From Hydrogenispora ethanolica (lineage in GTDB: Bacteria > Bacillota > UBA4882 > UBA8346), in contig NZ_SLUN01000020.1 of NCBI RefSeq assembly GCF_004340685.1, forward strand, positions 8,001 to 72,000: a stretch of DNA of 64,000 bases, given 5' to 3'. The notes beneath the pieces were generated by a model. The model ran no database searches, was not told where the DNA came from, and was given only the letters and a program-made list of their open reading frames with translations. This document shows, one piece after another, positions 1 through 10,067 of the stretch (the stretch's first letter is position 1; each line of letters begins with the position of its first letter). A program made the translations under genes and the position numbers.

Positions 1-1
1 T

Positions 2-688
2 TTACTTGTCAGTCAAACGAACAATTTGACAATTGACCATCATTCTGTCCAATAAAGTCTGGCAAAGGTGCTTGTCTTCGGCTGCATCTATCCATGCTGA
101 CAGTTCACGATTGGTTATAAAAATAATGCTTCTGGTTTCATTAAGAAAGGTAACTGCCCGATAGAAAACCTGCAGTTCTGCCCTGGTTGGTTCCACATAA
201 AAGACATCATCAATAATAATTAAGTCACATTCCTGCATATAAGAAAAGATCGCTTCTGCTTTTGTATTTGTGGCTTTCTTTTCTGCCACTGCGATAAAAT
301 TATCAAAAGGCGCATAATAGGTTTTATGTCCATTGCTGATTGCAGTTTCTCCAAGTTGCGCTGCAAGACCGGTCTTACCCGTCCCGCATTTTCCCAGCAG
401 GATTAAGTTTTGCTCTTCCTTAAGCCATGTCAGGTTGGATAACTGTTTAATCTGCCATTTTAAGCCCTTGTTTGAATTCGATGCGTCAAATGCTTTGTTT
501 GGAAGCTTACTTGCCTTCCTCAGCTTGGTGTATTTTTGCCTGACCCTAATCTCCAATTCTTTTTCTAACACCATCTTAAGATAGTCAAGGTTTGATAGTT
601 TCTCATCATTCAAATCAATATATCCCCTTGCGATATTCCAAAGGTTGAGCTTTTGGGCCAATTCACGGATTTCTGTTATATCAGCCAT
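2..688 (-). CDS. istB: IS21-family helper ATPase IstB
   Basis: This is the AAA+ helper protein of an IS21-type transposon, which works with the IstA transposase in target capture. The 228-residue product has a Walker A motif GKCGTGKTG near residue 99 and a Walker B stretch LIIIDD near residue 155, followed by a sensor-like ITNRE. Its ATG overlaps the istA stop by 8 bases (ATGGCTGA), the usual translationally coupled istA-istB layout. The stop codon lies at the window edge; IstB proteins are commonly somewhat longer (around 250 residues), so a slightly shortened C-terminus is possible. The second end of the element is outside the window. Confidence 0.9.
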   Translation of the reverse strand: MADITEIRELAQKLNLWNIARGYIDLNDEKLSNLDYLKMVLEKELEIRVRQKYTKLRKASKLPNKAFDASNSNKGLKWQIKQLSNLTWLKEEQNLILLGKCGTGKTGLAAQLGETAISNGHKTYYAPFDNFIAVAEKKATNTKAEAIFSYMQECDLIIIDDVFYVEPTRAELQVFYRAVTFLNETRSIIFITNRELSAWIDAAEDKHLCQTLLDRMMVNCQIVRLTDK

Positions 689-2153
689 CGATTTCCCTCC
701 TTATTTCTTTACTCCTCGCCAAATGATTAAAATACTGCTGATTCGGCAAAAACTTCTTAGCTATATGCTCTCCGTACTGATACATGAGATAAGCCAAAAG
801 CTCATAGGCACTGCAGCGTTCAGTATCAATGCAGTATTCTATTCCATCAAGCAATTGTCCAATTGTATAAAACTTTGTCATCCGGTATAATCGAATGCAA
901 TGTGTATTAAAATATTTCGGCTGTTGCTGCTCCATCCGGCGAATGAATTCCTGAGCTATTTCGTATTCTGCAAAATATTGTTTTATGATGGTTAAAGAAA
1001 CCCTGTCTCTCCTGTAATTTTCTTCTGGTTTGAACAACTGCCCGGTATCTTTTGTGACTGGATATTTAGCCAATAAATCATTTGTTTCAGCATCATAGAA
1101 CAAAAGCATTTCACCATCATCTTCGATGCGAATGCGTTTATGAGCATCCATCATACCTGTATTAATCTGATAACGGTTGCCTTTATAACTTACCACTCCA
1201 TCCTTATCAAAGGAGGCAACAGTGCTTGATACTTCGGAATAAGGTTTGACATGGAACAGGTATTTTTGCTCTTCCATGAACATTTCACGCGGTACTTTTC
1301 TGGTCACAGTATGTATTCGCCCGTTGCCTTCCCTATCTAACCATGCAAGGGCAGCACTGTTAAGGCAATCAATTCCGGTGTATATCCTGCCCTCAAAAAA
1401 ACTTTGCTTTATGTATCCAATCACCTCTTCAACCTTGCCTTTACTTTGAGGATCTCTTGGTCTACATAGCAAAACATTGTAACCTATACGCTTAACATAT
1501 TCCTCAAAGGCGGGTACGAATATGATATTTCCCAGATTTTCACTGACTACATAGACACGGTCAAGGTCATAAAGAATAGTCTGTGTACTTCCTCCAAAAT
1601 ATTGGAATGCATAGTTATGAGCTTTAATGGCTGTTTTGGTTGTAAAGGGATCCGGTGAAAAATAAACAAATTTCATTCTGCTATAACTCAGAACCATGGA
1701 AAAGAAATATATTCATACAATTCGCCCGTACATATCCTTAAGTTTGTATTGACCAAAATCCGCCTGCGCTTCATATCCCGGTGGAGAAATTTCACGGGGT
1801 GAGGTTTTACGTTTACTGGCATGCGGATACCCGTGCTGTTCCCTTAAGGCTTTCATATAGCGGTAGAATGTAGCTCGTTTAACTTGTAGATCAGGGAAGG
1901 CCTCCACCAATTTGAGATAGATGTTTGTATCCCTCATTTGTGGACAAATTTTCAAATGTTCCAGTATGTACTGACGGTAGTTATCCATGTGGTACCTTTC
2001 CTTTTCAGCTTCCCTTACATAATCTTCTTTGCTCATATTCCAGTATTTGCTGACAGAAGAATAGGTTATCCCCAGTGCTTTTGCGGTTTTTGTCTGAGCA
2101 AGTCCAAGTGCTTTGTACTCCTGGATTTTTCGGTATTGCTCGATTCCAATCAT
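681..2153 (-). pseudogene. istA: IS21-family transposase IstA, interrupted by in-frame TGA
   Basis: This is the DDE transposase of the same IS21-type element. The N-terminal 146 residues (HTH region, then ADFGQ with the first catalytic Asp) end at a TGA at 1713-1715. The same frame continues directly with IYFFSMVLSYSRMKF, the YDLDR region carrying the second Asp, and KGKVEEV carrying the catalytic Glu. Both parts are in one frame, so this is a single nonsense mutation rather than a frameshift; CGA to TGA is the simplest explanation because an Arg is usual at this place in relatives I know. Full length would be about 490 codons. A good ribosome site (AAAGGAGG) precedes the ATG at 2153. The insertion is probably inactive unless the stop is read through. 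Confidence 0.88.
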
Positions 2154-2260
2154 TTTTGATTTCCTCCTTTGGTTGTTATTAAAGCCAGAATATCTTTATC
2201 AGTACAAGCATAGGCATCACCTCCTTGTCTGGATTGATAAATCAAATTTCACATATATAA

Positions 2261-2283
2261 AAAACACCCGTTGAGGGTGTTTT
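2261..2283 (-). terminator. Rho-independent terminator of the R-M operon
   Basis: A 9-bp perfect stem (AAAACACCC with GGGTGTTTT) around a 5-base loop is followed, on the minus strand, by a T-rich tail. It lies about 90 bases after the stop of the ABC-type ATPase gene and before the IS21 element, so it most likely ends the restriction-modification transcript. Confidence 0.75.
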
Positions 2284-2372
2284 GGGATAATAGTAGGTTA
2301 TTATTGTTTTTAATCCTGCGATTATGCTATTCATAGCAATGTTAATTATTTAATAAATTTATTAATTTCCCG

Positions 2373-4625
2373 TTAACTGTCTTGACTACTTGCCTGTAAT
2401 GCAAGAGCTTTTCTATATACTTCTATTAAATTCCATGAGGAAATGTCGATCAAAGGTTCATACATGAAAGAATTAAGATGAATGCTCTCAGGTGTAATCA
2501 AGTTAATTTCTTCAATGATCTCTTTTTCGTCATCTGTCAAATACTGCTTCGACTTATTAAACCATTCTCTTGTCTGATTATCTTTTGCATCAGGACAAGT
2601 CCCTTCGTGCTCAATGATTTTGGCTTTCATAAATTTCTCAATCTCAATTCTTGCTGCTATTGAAAGGACAAGTTTGTTCTCCAAAGAAACTTCATCGTTG
2701 TCTTTAAGTATATTTATTGCAAGATTTTGAAGTAATTGTAGATAAGGCTCATCGTCAGACTTAAGGGTCTCGTTTTCGAGAAATTGACTTATAACTCCCC
2801 ATATATCCGACACCATCAATCGTGAAGTATCAAGGGGTGCCGTTTTATAATGGAGACAGCATGTCAGTTTTTCATAATCGTCAGTACTTCCGCTATATTC
2901 AGCTAAATTACGATAAAATGGAATGCTAGCAATCAGACATTTTTTCTTAAAGTCACTGTCTAAATTACCATTTTGAATAGACGAACGAATAACATTTTTA
3001 AAGAAATCCTTTTGATACTTAAATTCTGCTATACTAATAATACCATCGTCATTTCTTTGAGCTATGTAACAGTTTTCCCGGCTAACACCACACCTGTACT
3101 TAACGGTTCTAAAGAAATCAAAGTTATGTGTAAGCATAAGTAAATCGATTCCCTTTGTTTCAGCAAGATCACATAAGTACTCGATAATTGCATATTTGTT
3201 TTTATAATCGAAGGAATCGGAAATATCATCCGCAATAATAAGGTATTGTCCACCACCTTCCCTAGCTTGTTTTCTAATTCTCTCTAAATCAAACAATATA
3301 TAAAGTAGATACAGTGCTCTACGCTCACCCATACTTAAAGAAACCATCAAGTCTTCTTTATGTAAAACTGTAGACTCTTTGCTGTCACCAGTACCGCGAG
3401 TGTATTCAAACTCAATATTTGGAGCCTCATCTTTTAAAACAAAATTTGACTTATTTGTGATTTTTACAGTAAATGGTACGCGGAATCTTCGGTTAAATTC
3501 ACTCACTACCTCTACCCAACGTTCAGATTGTGCTGATGCCTTTTCATATAGATTATGAATTTCTTCTTTAAAATCAGCGATTATCTTATAATATTCCATA
3601 AATGGTCTTTCAAGGCGTTCAAAACAGTTACACCATGTTTGTTTCTTTAATGTTGCTATATCTCTGAGTAAAGGAATAATTTCCCTATGCGCAACGATAA
3701 TTTCACGAACTTTTGCAGATTCCGCATTTTTGGAGAATAATTTTTTCAATTTTTCAAACGTTTTTGCTAGTGTAGGCGTTTGGTATAATTGGTCAAGCTC
3801 TTGTTGTACAAGTTCCTTCCACTCGGCAAGATTATTAACTTGCCTCCCATTTCTAAGAAGAATCTTATGTTGAGCCTCAAACAGATTGTGATTTGTAAAA
3901 CTTTTACTTAATTCTTCTGCACTTCGTTCTGTAAAATGCGTATTTAATAATGAGCTATTTCGAAGTAGGTTTTCAAGATTATCAATATATTCTGTAATAT
4001 GGCGTTTAAAATCAGGGTTTTCATAAACAGCCATAGTTTTGTCATTAAATAGTTCTGAATAGAGAATTTCATCCAGGAATTCATAATTCTTATTCTCTAT
4101 CTGCCTAATTGCTTCCATAATATCTGGCCAATCGGCTGTGGCTTGTAAACCAAGATCTTCAATCAGTTTTATTTTAATTTGAGGTTTAGTTAGACCAGTT
4201 ATTTCTCTTAGCTTATTTAAAATCTCAGTAATAATGTCATTCAACTTTCCCATAAGAACATTATATTGATTTCTAGTTCCTTCATCGGCAAGAAGTGTGC
4301 CGACTGTCTCTTTACTAAATTCAAACTTATCTGCGAATGAATTTATCACATAGATGTTATCCGACTGTGGAATAGCGTTACCGCCTGATGACGAATATTC
4401 ATAGTGCGAAGCATAATATGTAATAGAATAACGGCTCACAGCATCCTTAAAAATACGATCGGATGTTGCTGTTCCTTTAGAAATATCTTCAAAAACTTTT
4501 GCCAAAGAAGTCTTCATTACACCATTAGGCGCATAAATTATTGCTTTATTGCATTTTTTAAAATTTATATTAGGTAAAGTGAACTGCTTTATCCCGTAAC
4601 AGTTCTCAAGATAACCACTCAACAT
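2373..4625 (-). CDS. ABC/RecF-type ATPase linked to type I R-M, possible RNase C-terminus
   Basis: A 750-residue predicted cytoplasmic ATPase of the SMC/RecF/PrrC-like ABC class. The P-loop at residues 31-40 reads YAPNGVMKTS, so the glycine normally before the catalytic Lys is Met. An ABC-signature-like LSMGERRAL and a Walker B block LIIADDISDSFD come in the second half, separated from the P-loop by a long helical region. The C-terminal 220 residues are not part of the ATPase core and contain R659 and E663 four residues apart on a predicted helix and H716 in an IHLNSFMYEP block. This recalls the Arg-Glu-His catalytic triad of the anticodon nuclease PrrC, which also lives beside type I hsd genes, but the spacing differs. 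It is the last gene of the operon, 32 bases after hsdR. An effector or guard role is inferred, not shown. Confidence 0.75.
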   Translation of the reverse strand: MLSGYLENCYGIKQFTLPNINFKKCNKAIIYAPNGVMKTSLAKVFEDISKGTATSDRIFKDAVSRYSITYYASHYEYSSSGGNAIPQSDNIYVINSFADKFEFSKETVGTLLADEGTRNQYNVLMGKLNDIITEILNKLREITGLTKPQIKIKLIEDLGLQATADWPDIMEAIRQIENKNYEFLDEILYSELFNDKTMAVYENPDFKRHITEYIDNLENLLRNSSLLNTHFTERSAEELSKSFTNHNLFEAQHKILLRNGRQVNNLAEWKELVQQELDQLYQTPTLAKTFEKLKKLFSKNAESAKVREIIVAHREIIPLLRDIATLKKQTWCNCFERLERPFMEYYKIIADFKEEIHNLYEKASAQSERWVEVVSEFNRRFRVPFTVKITNKSNFVLKDEAPNIEFEYTRGTGDSKESTVLHKEDLMVSLSMGERRALYLLYILFDLERIRKQAREGGGQYLIIADDISDSFDYKNKYAIIEYLCDLAETKGIDLLMLTHNFDFFRTVKYRCGVSRENCYIAQRNDDGIISIAEFKYQKDFFKNVIRSSIQNGNLDSDFKKKCLIASIPFYRNLAEYSGSTDDYEKLTCCLHYKTAPLDTSRLMVSDIWGVISQFLENETLKSDDEPYLQLLQNLAINILKDNDEVSLENKLVLSIAARIEIEKFMKAKIIEHEGTCPDAKDNQTREWFNKSKQYLTDDEKEIIEEINLITPESIHLNSFMYEPLIDISSWNLIEVYRKALALQASSQDS

Positions 4626-4657
4626 CTTTGTCTCAACACCTTTCTAACACCCAAATT

Positions 4658-7600
4658 CTAATTACTCATTTCTTCCGCTACTTTTGGAAGATCTGACAAA
4701 GGTCTCGTATTATAGGTCACTCCTTGTGAAGCCCATACATCCGCTAAGTTTTCTGCCTGTTTCATGACCGTTTCCACAGCGCGCTGCTGTTTGTCAGGCG
4801 GATAACCGTATTTATTTAATGTCCGGCGAACCAATACCATCAGTTTTGCGCGGACGCTTTCCTTCAGCGTCCAGTCGATTGTGGCGTTTTTCCGCACTTT
4901 ATCCGCAAGTTCGCGGGCGATTGTTCTTAACGTTTCGTCGCCCAACACCTTAACTGCGCTGTCATTGGTTTCAAGGGCATCATAAAAAGCAAGTTCATCT
5001 TCTGACAGACCGAGTTCCTCTCCTCGTCTGTCCGCATTTTTAATTTCTTTAGCAATGCGGATAAGCTCTTCTATGATTTCAGTGGTTGTAAGTAGGTTAT
5101 TCTGATATCGTTTTAGTGCTGAAGTGAGCATTTCCATAAGCGATTTTGATTTAGTCAAGTTGTATTTTGAACGCACTTTGATTTCATCGGACAAAATCTT
5201 TTTTAGTAGCTCAATAGCCAGATTCTTATGTTTCATCCCTTTAATTTCCATAAGGAATTCATCTGAGAGAATGGACAATTCCGGCTTTTCAATACCGGCA
5301 GCATCAAAAATATCTACAACTTCATCTGATACAATAGCCGAATCAACAATGTTTTTTATAACAGAATCGTAATTTTTACCACTTTCGCCGCTTGTTTCAA
5401 ATTTAGTGAGTCTTGCCTTAACTGCTTGGAAAAACGCTATTTCCTCTGCATGTGTAACCGTTGCCTTATCAGGTTTGGCAAGTGCATAAGCCTGGCTTAG
5501 GAGGGTTATTTCCTTAATAAAACGCGCTTTTTTATCATCTGTAGATAAAATAAAATCTTCAGCGCGAAGGATAATAGAAAGCTTGTCCTTTACTTCTGCT
5601 TTGAAAAAGCTCGTATAATCAAACCCGTGTAGTATCTGCCGGACAACTTCAAGCTTTTCAAGCATGATTTCAACAGCCCTTGCTTGAGTTTCAGCAGGTA
5701 CTCCCTTGCCACCGCTCTCTGCATAGAAACTTAAAGCTTTTTTTAGGTTTGGGGCAATCCCGATATAATCGACAATCAGCCCGCCAGGTTTATCTTTGAA
5801 TACACGGTTTACGCGCGCTATTGCCTGCATAAGGTTGTGGTCCTTCATCGGCTTATCGATATACATGGTGTTGAGGCATGGAACGTCAAAGCCAGTCAGC
5901 CACATATCGCGCACGAAGACAATTTTCAGTGGATCATTTTCATCTTTCATACGCTGTGCAAGCATTTTTCGCTGCTCTTTAGTAGTATGGTGTTTCTGCA
6001 TTTCCGGGCCATCAGAACTGGAAGATGTCATAACAACTTTGATAACACCTTTATCCAAATCGTCACTATGCCACTCGGGACGAAGCTTTATGATTTCATT
6101 ATACAAATCAACGGCGATTCTGCGGCTCATGGCAACAATCATCGCTTTACCCTCAAATACTTTCTGCCGGTCTTCAAAATGCGTAACAATGTCTTTTGCG
6201 AGAGTGGCGAGTCGTTCTTTATTGCCGACAATAGCCTCAAGTTTTGCCCATTTCATTTTTGCGGCTTTTGCTTCGTCTTTTTCGTCCACTTCTTCAAGTT
6301 CTCTGTCGAATTCCTCAATCAGTTTTTTGCCTTCTTCGGTAAGGTTTACTTTGGCAAGGCGGCTTTCGTAATATATTTTAACTGTCACCTTATCTTCAAC
6401 CGCTTGTGCAATATCGTAAATATCTATATAATTGCCAAATACTGCCGGCGTGTTGGCATCCTGCTTCTCTACCGGTGTACCGGTAAAACCTATAAAAGTA
6501 GCGTTTGGCAGGGCGTCTCGCATATATTTGGCAAAGCCGTAGGCTATGCGCTGCCCTACAACCTGATTGTTTTCGTCCTTTATATCTCTGAGTTTCGCGT
6601 TAAAGCCGTACTGCGTGCGGTGCGCTTCATCGGCTATGACAACTATGTTGTCTCTTTCCGACAAAAGCTCATAAACCGAGCTGTCATTATCAGGTATGAA
6701 TTTTTGAATAGTGGTAAAAACTATGCCTCCGGATGCTACCTTTAATAATTCTTTTAAATGTTCGCAGCTTTCCGCCTGCTTCGGCGGCTGGCGAAGAAGG
6801 TCGCTGTTTCCAGCAAAAGTATCAAAGAGTTGATCGTCCAAATCATTTCTGTCGGTAATCACAACAATAGTTGGATTGTTAAGGCTTTGCACCAGTTTCC
6901 CTGCATAAAAAACCATGGAAAGGGATTTGCCGGAACCTTGAGTATGCCATATAACACCGGCTTTTTTGCTTCCACCCGCCCTTGCCGCCTCAATCGTACT
7001 TTTAACAGCTTTATTCACAGCGTAATACTGATGATAGGCGGCAATTTTCTTGACAGTTTCCACTTTTGTTATTTTGGTCTTTTTATCCTCAGTTTTGCTC
7101 TTTTCAAAGGTTATAAAACTGCGTATATAGTCGAGCAGGGTTTTCTTGTTGCATAGCCCGTGAATAAGGGTGGTAAGCTGATCTTCAAATCGTGAGGCTT
7201 CATTCAGCCCGTCTTTTGTTTTCCATGTGGAAAAACGTGAGAATGGAGCGGTTAATGAACCCGCTTTTGCCTCATAACCGTCCGAAACGACGCATATCTC
7301 GTTATATGTGAAAAGGCTTGGGATGGTTGCCTTATATGTGCAGATCTGGTCATAAGCTTTGAGAATGGTGGCATTTTCATCAGCCGGATTTTTCAGTTCG
7401 AACAGCACCATAGGGATACCGTTGATAAAAAGAAGAATATCCGGCCGCTTATTGTTATTGTTTTCAATAACGGTAAACTGGTTGACTACAAGAAATTCGT
7501 TGTTGTCGGTCCCATTTTCCGAAAAATCCACAAGTCTTACATAATCCCCGACAATTTCTCCGTTTTTACGGTATTCGACAGGCACACCGTCAACCAGCAT

Positions 7601-7873
7601 TTTATGGAAAGTTTCATTGTCGCCAATCAGATTTGATGAACTGATACGGGAAACTTTATTTACCGCCTCTATAACCACATCATAAGGAAGTCCGGGATTA
7701 AGCCGTATTACCGCGTCAATCAGCCTTTTCTTAAGCAGAACATCCCCATAACCTTTACGCTCTGCAAAAGGTGCATCCGGTGCTATATCCGGGCCAGAAA
7801 AGTATTCATAGCCCAATTTCACCAGTTCTTCTATTGCCATTTTTTCAATTTCAGATTCACAAAGCTTAGGCAT
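4658..7873 (-). CDS. hsdR: Type I restriction endonuclease subunit R
   Basis: The motor and nuclease subunit of a type I restriction enzyme, which translocates DNA and cuts it away from the unmethylated recognition site. The N-terminal PD-(D/E)xK nuclease is visible as Asp145 (RPDILLF) followed by Glu159-x-Lys161 (FELKNP). The SF2 helicase motor has HTQGSGKS, a DEAH box ([10 protein letters not shown]) and GFTGTP. The ATG at 7873 is preferred over the GTG at 7882 because GAGGTG lies six bases upstream; it overlaps the DUF3644 stop by 8 bases, indicating coupled translation. At 1,071 residues it is full length. Nothing suggests inactivation. Confidence 0.95.
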   Translation of the reverse strand: MPKLCESEIEKMAIEELVKLGYEYFSGPDIAPDAPFAERKGYGDVLLKKRLIDAVIRLNPGLPYDVVIEAVNKVSRISSSNLIGDNETFHKMLVDGVPVEYRKNGEIVGDYVRLVDFSENGTDNNEFLVVNQFTVIENNNNKRPDILLFINGIPMVLFELKNPADENATILKAYDQICTYKATIPSLFTYNEICVVSDGYEAKAGSLTAPFSRFSTWKTKDGLNEASRFEDQLTTLIHGLCNKKTLLDYIRSFITFEKSKTEDKKTKITKVETVKKIAAYHQYYAVNKAVKSTIEAARAGGSKKAGVIWHTQGSGKSLSMVFYAGKLVQSLNNPTIVVITDRNDLDDQLFDTFAGNSDLLRQPPKQAESCEHLKELLKVASGGIVFTTIQKFIPDNDSSVYELLSERDNIVVIADEAHRTQYGFNAKLRDIKDENNQVVGQRIAYGFAKYMRDALPNATFIGFTGTPVEKQDANTPAVFGNYIDIYDIAQAVEDKVTVKIYYESRLAKVNLTEEGKKLIEEFDRELEEVDEKDEAKAAKMKWAKLEAIVGNKERLATLAKDIVTHFEDRQKVFEGKAMIVAMSRRIAVDLYNEIIKLRPEWHSDDLDKGVIKVVMTSSSSDGPEMQKHHTTKEQRKMLAQRMKDENDPLKIVFVRDMWLTGFDVPCLNTMYIDKPMKDHNLMQAIARVNRVFKDKPGGLIVDYIGIAPNLKKALSFYAESGGKGVPAETQARAVEIMLEKLEVVRQILHGFDYTSFFKAEVKDKLSIILRAEDFILSTDDKKARFIKEITLLSQAYALAKPDKATVTHAEEIAFFQAVKARLTKFETSGESGKNYDSVIKNIVDSAIVSDEVVDIFDAAGIEKPELSILSDEFLMEIKGMKHKNLAIELLKKILSDEIKVRSKYNLTKSKSLMEMLTSALKRYQNNLLTTTEIIEELIRIAKEIKNADRRGEELGLSEDELAFYDALETNDSAVKVLGDETLRTIARELADKVRKNATIDWTLKESVRAKLMVLVRRTLNKYGYPPDKQQRAVETVMKQAENLADVWASQGVTYNTRPLSDLPKVAEEMSN

Positions 7874-8888
7874 CTTCTGCACCTCTTTGGTTATACTCTT
7901 TTTTTATCTCATCTATAATCTTATCTGAATATAGAAATGTCGTTGATGTTTTCTTGCTCTTAGGATTGAGTTTTCTATGATGACTTAAAGTCGGGTTTTC
8001 TTTTAACTTTCTTATAATGTCGTCAAAATCTTTATTTTTTTTAAAGCCTGGAATTTGTTCCTTGCATTTACAGAATACATCACTATAGGTTAGAGGGTAA
8101 TTTTTAAGAACTTCCTCATCAGACAAATATACTTTCTGTGCATTGGGGTCTTTCACCAATTGAACTTTGCTAACTTTTACAAAATTAGCATCTGCTTCAT
8201 CTTGTGATGTTATTGCAACAAGCAAATCACTGTTGGATATCTTTTTTACGCTCTCCATATAGACATTAAATCCTAAAACTACTGACTCTTCAATATTTTG
8301 ATCTCTTAAGTCCTGAATTACTCTTATTATCTTTTCAACAAATTTCTTTGCCTCCTCAGAATAGACACTGCTGACTGCTTTTTTCGATAAAAAGTCTTGC
8401 GGTTTGAACGGCAACTTGAACCCAAGAGGCATTATGAATAATCCCTCTTTATCAGTTATATCTTTCCCAAAATATTCTTTAACAAATTCAACATAGTTTA
8501 GTGCACAACGAGCAAGTAGCATAAAAATTTGAGGATCAAGAGATTCACGATAGAAGTGTGCTATGTTATTTCTGTATTCTTCTATTAAGGATAGATTCTC
8601 TTTTATAGCAGTAAAACTGTTTTCTTTTTGTCTGTTTAAATATTCATTTACATACGTAACTGCTTTACTAAATGATATAGTATGTCCATCGTTTTCAAAA
8701 ATAGTTCTGTTCTTTATATATTTTCTAATAAACGCTTTTAGAATTAGCTCCCATGCATTAAAGAGCAATAATGTAGTCGTTTCATAACGATAAAGTATAT
8801 TAGGTTTATTGTGGATTTCAATGGCAGCAAAATAGGCAGCGATAGAATTCTGTATTAAGTTATACTGAATCATTTTTCGCTTTGCCAT
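7866..8888 (-). CDS. DUF3644-type HEPN-like protein inside the R-M operon
   Basis: A 340-residue protein whose N-terminal half matches my memory of the DUF3644 family: helical, with a [11 protein letters not shown] segment and [11 protein letters not shown] at residues 104-113. The R106-N-x3-H111 pattern is the Rn-x4-6-H signature of HEPN ribonucleases and toxins. The C-terminal half, with Lys-rich stretches, is not recognised. The gene begins after a strong AGGAGG site, sits between hsdS and hsdR, and overlaps hsdR by 8 bases, so its product is made together with the restriction subunit. A role as an RNase-based back-up or abortive-infection component is inference from motif and position. 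A purely structural accessory role cannot be excluded. Confidence 0.75.
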   Translation of the reverse strand: MAKRKMIQYNLIQNSIAAYFAAIEIHNKPNILYRYETTTLLLFNAWELILKAFIRKYIKNRTIFENDGHTISFSKAVTYVNEYLNRQKENSFTAIKENLSLIEEYRNNIAHFYRESLDPQIFMLLARCALNYVEFVKEYFGKDITDKEGLFIMPLGFKLPFKPQDFLSKKAVSSVYSEEAKKFVEKIIRVIQDLRDQNIEESVVLGFNVYMESVKKISNSDLLVAITSQDEADANFVKVSKVQLVKDPNAQKVYLSDEEVLKNYPLTYSDVFCKCKEQIPGFKKNKDFDDIIRKLKENPTLSHHRKLNPKSKKTSTTFLYSDKIIDEIKKEYNQRGAEDA

Positions 8889-8900
8889 ATTATGTGCCTC

Positions 8901-10067
8901 CTACATTCTTATTCGAATTTCGCCGTTTATAAGCTTTGGAAGCAAGATGTCACGAAGTTTTTGTAAAAGGATAATTTGTCTAGTGTTTAAAACTATTTTC
9001 TCGTAATAAGTTGATAATATATCTTTTACTCTATAATAAAATTCATCATTTAATGGTGGTAAGGGAAGTTTAATAACTTTAAATGTGTCTGTTGTTATAG
9101 CATCGAATACAGCTCCAGTAGCATTCAACAGTAATTCATCAAGTACATATGACAATATTAAATACACGATAAAATTTGACATTTTACCTTTTCCGACAAG
9201 AGCGTAACAGGACTGATTTATTGCCATAGGTACTCCGCATATTGCAAGTTTTCCAACAGTACCACGCGCAGAAATAAATACTGTCCCCGCAGAATATAAT
9301 CTACTGTTGCAATTTTCTAGACCTTCCTGTGTAATATGTTTTTCAGTATCCATGCAAATAAGATTTGAAGCGTCTTTCGGCGTGAACCAAGGTATATTTC
9401 CACCCCAATACTCTGCAACTTTTGTGCTAGGTGTACCTCCACTCAAAATATCAACTACTTCATAAAGACTCTTTTCTTCCCACTCATCGTTTGCATCCTC
9501 AATAAACCATTTACGGAAGTATGCCTGCGCCAAGTCTTCCAGCGTTTTATTCTGCCTTGTCAGAAGGTCGATTTTATCGTCAAGGGAGGATAAAACATCA
9601 GCAATTGCTTTTTGTTCGGGGAGGGGGGGGAGAAATACACTAATGTTATCAAATGTTTCTCTGATTATAGTATCAAACACTCCTCCACTGGATTGTTGTT
9701 TTAATTCTGCTATACAATACTTTAATAAATAAAACAAAAAATCATTTGTTGTCAATGAATTCGCATTGAGTCCATAACATGATTGATTAAACGCCATATC
9801 GCGTTTTAACTGCGCTAATGCTCCAACTGTACCGCGTGCTGATATAATTAATTGCCCTTTCTTCAATATTTTTGTCGAGCTATTTTTGAGACCGAGTTCT
9901 GATATATGTTTTTCTGTGTCATAGACATATCTGTTTACATTATTAAAATCTGCTACTGACAACCAAGGAATATTGCCACTCCAATACTCAGGCACGGATG
10001 TCTTTGGCGTACCACCGCTAATTATATCCATTATGTCTGATAATCTGTACTCTCTCCACTCCGTCAT
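8901..10067 (-). CDS. hsdS: Type I restriction-modification specificity subunit S
   Basis: Recognises the bipartite DNA target for both methylation and restriction. The 388 residues form two target recognition domains, each starting with a similar block ([14 protein letters not shown] and [14 protein letters not shown]) and containing ISARGTVG and NQSCY, separated and closed by helical conserved regions ([14 protein letters not shown] and LPPLNDEF). The two halves therefore come from the same recognition-domain family. The start overlaps the hsdM stop by 4 bases (ATGA). A run of eight identical C residues on the coding strand (9623-9630) falls in the LPPLPEQ region, a possible slippage site. 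The frame is open throughout in this sequence. Confidence 0.93.
   Translation of the reverse strand: MTEWREYRLSDIMDIISGGTPKTSVPEYWSGNIPWLSVADFNNVNRYVYDTEKHISELGLKNSSTKILKKGQLIISARGTVGALAQLKRDMAFNQSCYGLNANSLTTNDFLFYLLKYCIAELKQQSSGGVFDTIIRETFDNISVFLPPLPEQKAIADVLSSLDDKIDLLTRQNKTLEDLAQAYFRKWFIEDANDEWEEKSLYEVVDILSGGTPSTKVAEYWGGNIPWFTPKDASNLICMDTEKHITQEGLENCNSRLYSAGTVFISARGTVGKLAICGVPMAINQSCYALVGKGKMSNFIVYLILSYVLDELLLNATGAVFDAITTDTFKVIKLPLPPLNDEFYYRVKDILSTYYEKIVLNTRQIILLQKLRDILLPKLINGEIRIRM

Noticed and set aside
1713-1715. TGA in istA read as selenocysteine or tryptophan
   Set aside because: No SECIS-like stem was noted, other genes use TGA as stop, and an Arg is expected at this site.
2179-2211. 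A 10-codon frame with a perfect AAGGAGGTGAT ribosome site upstream of istA
   Set aside because: Too short to support; may be a leader peptide or part of the IS end, but nothing else backs it.
5837-6745. Long plus-strand frame opposite hsdR
   Set aside because: Antisense shadow of the well-supported helicase; no ribosome site or recognisable domain.
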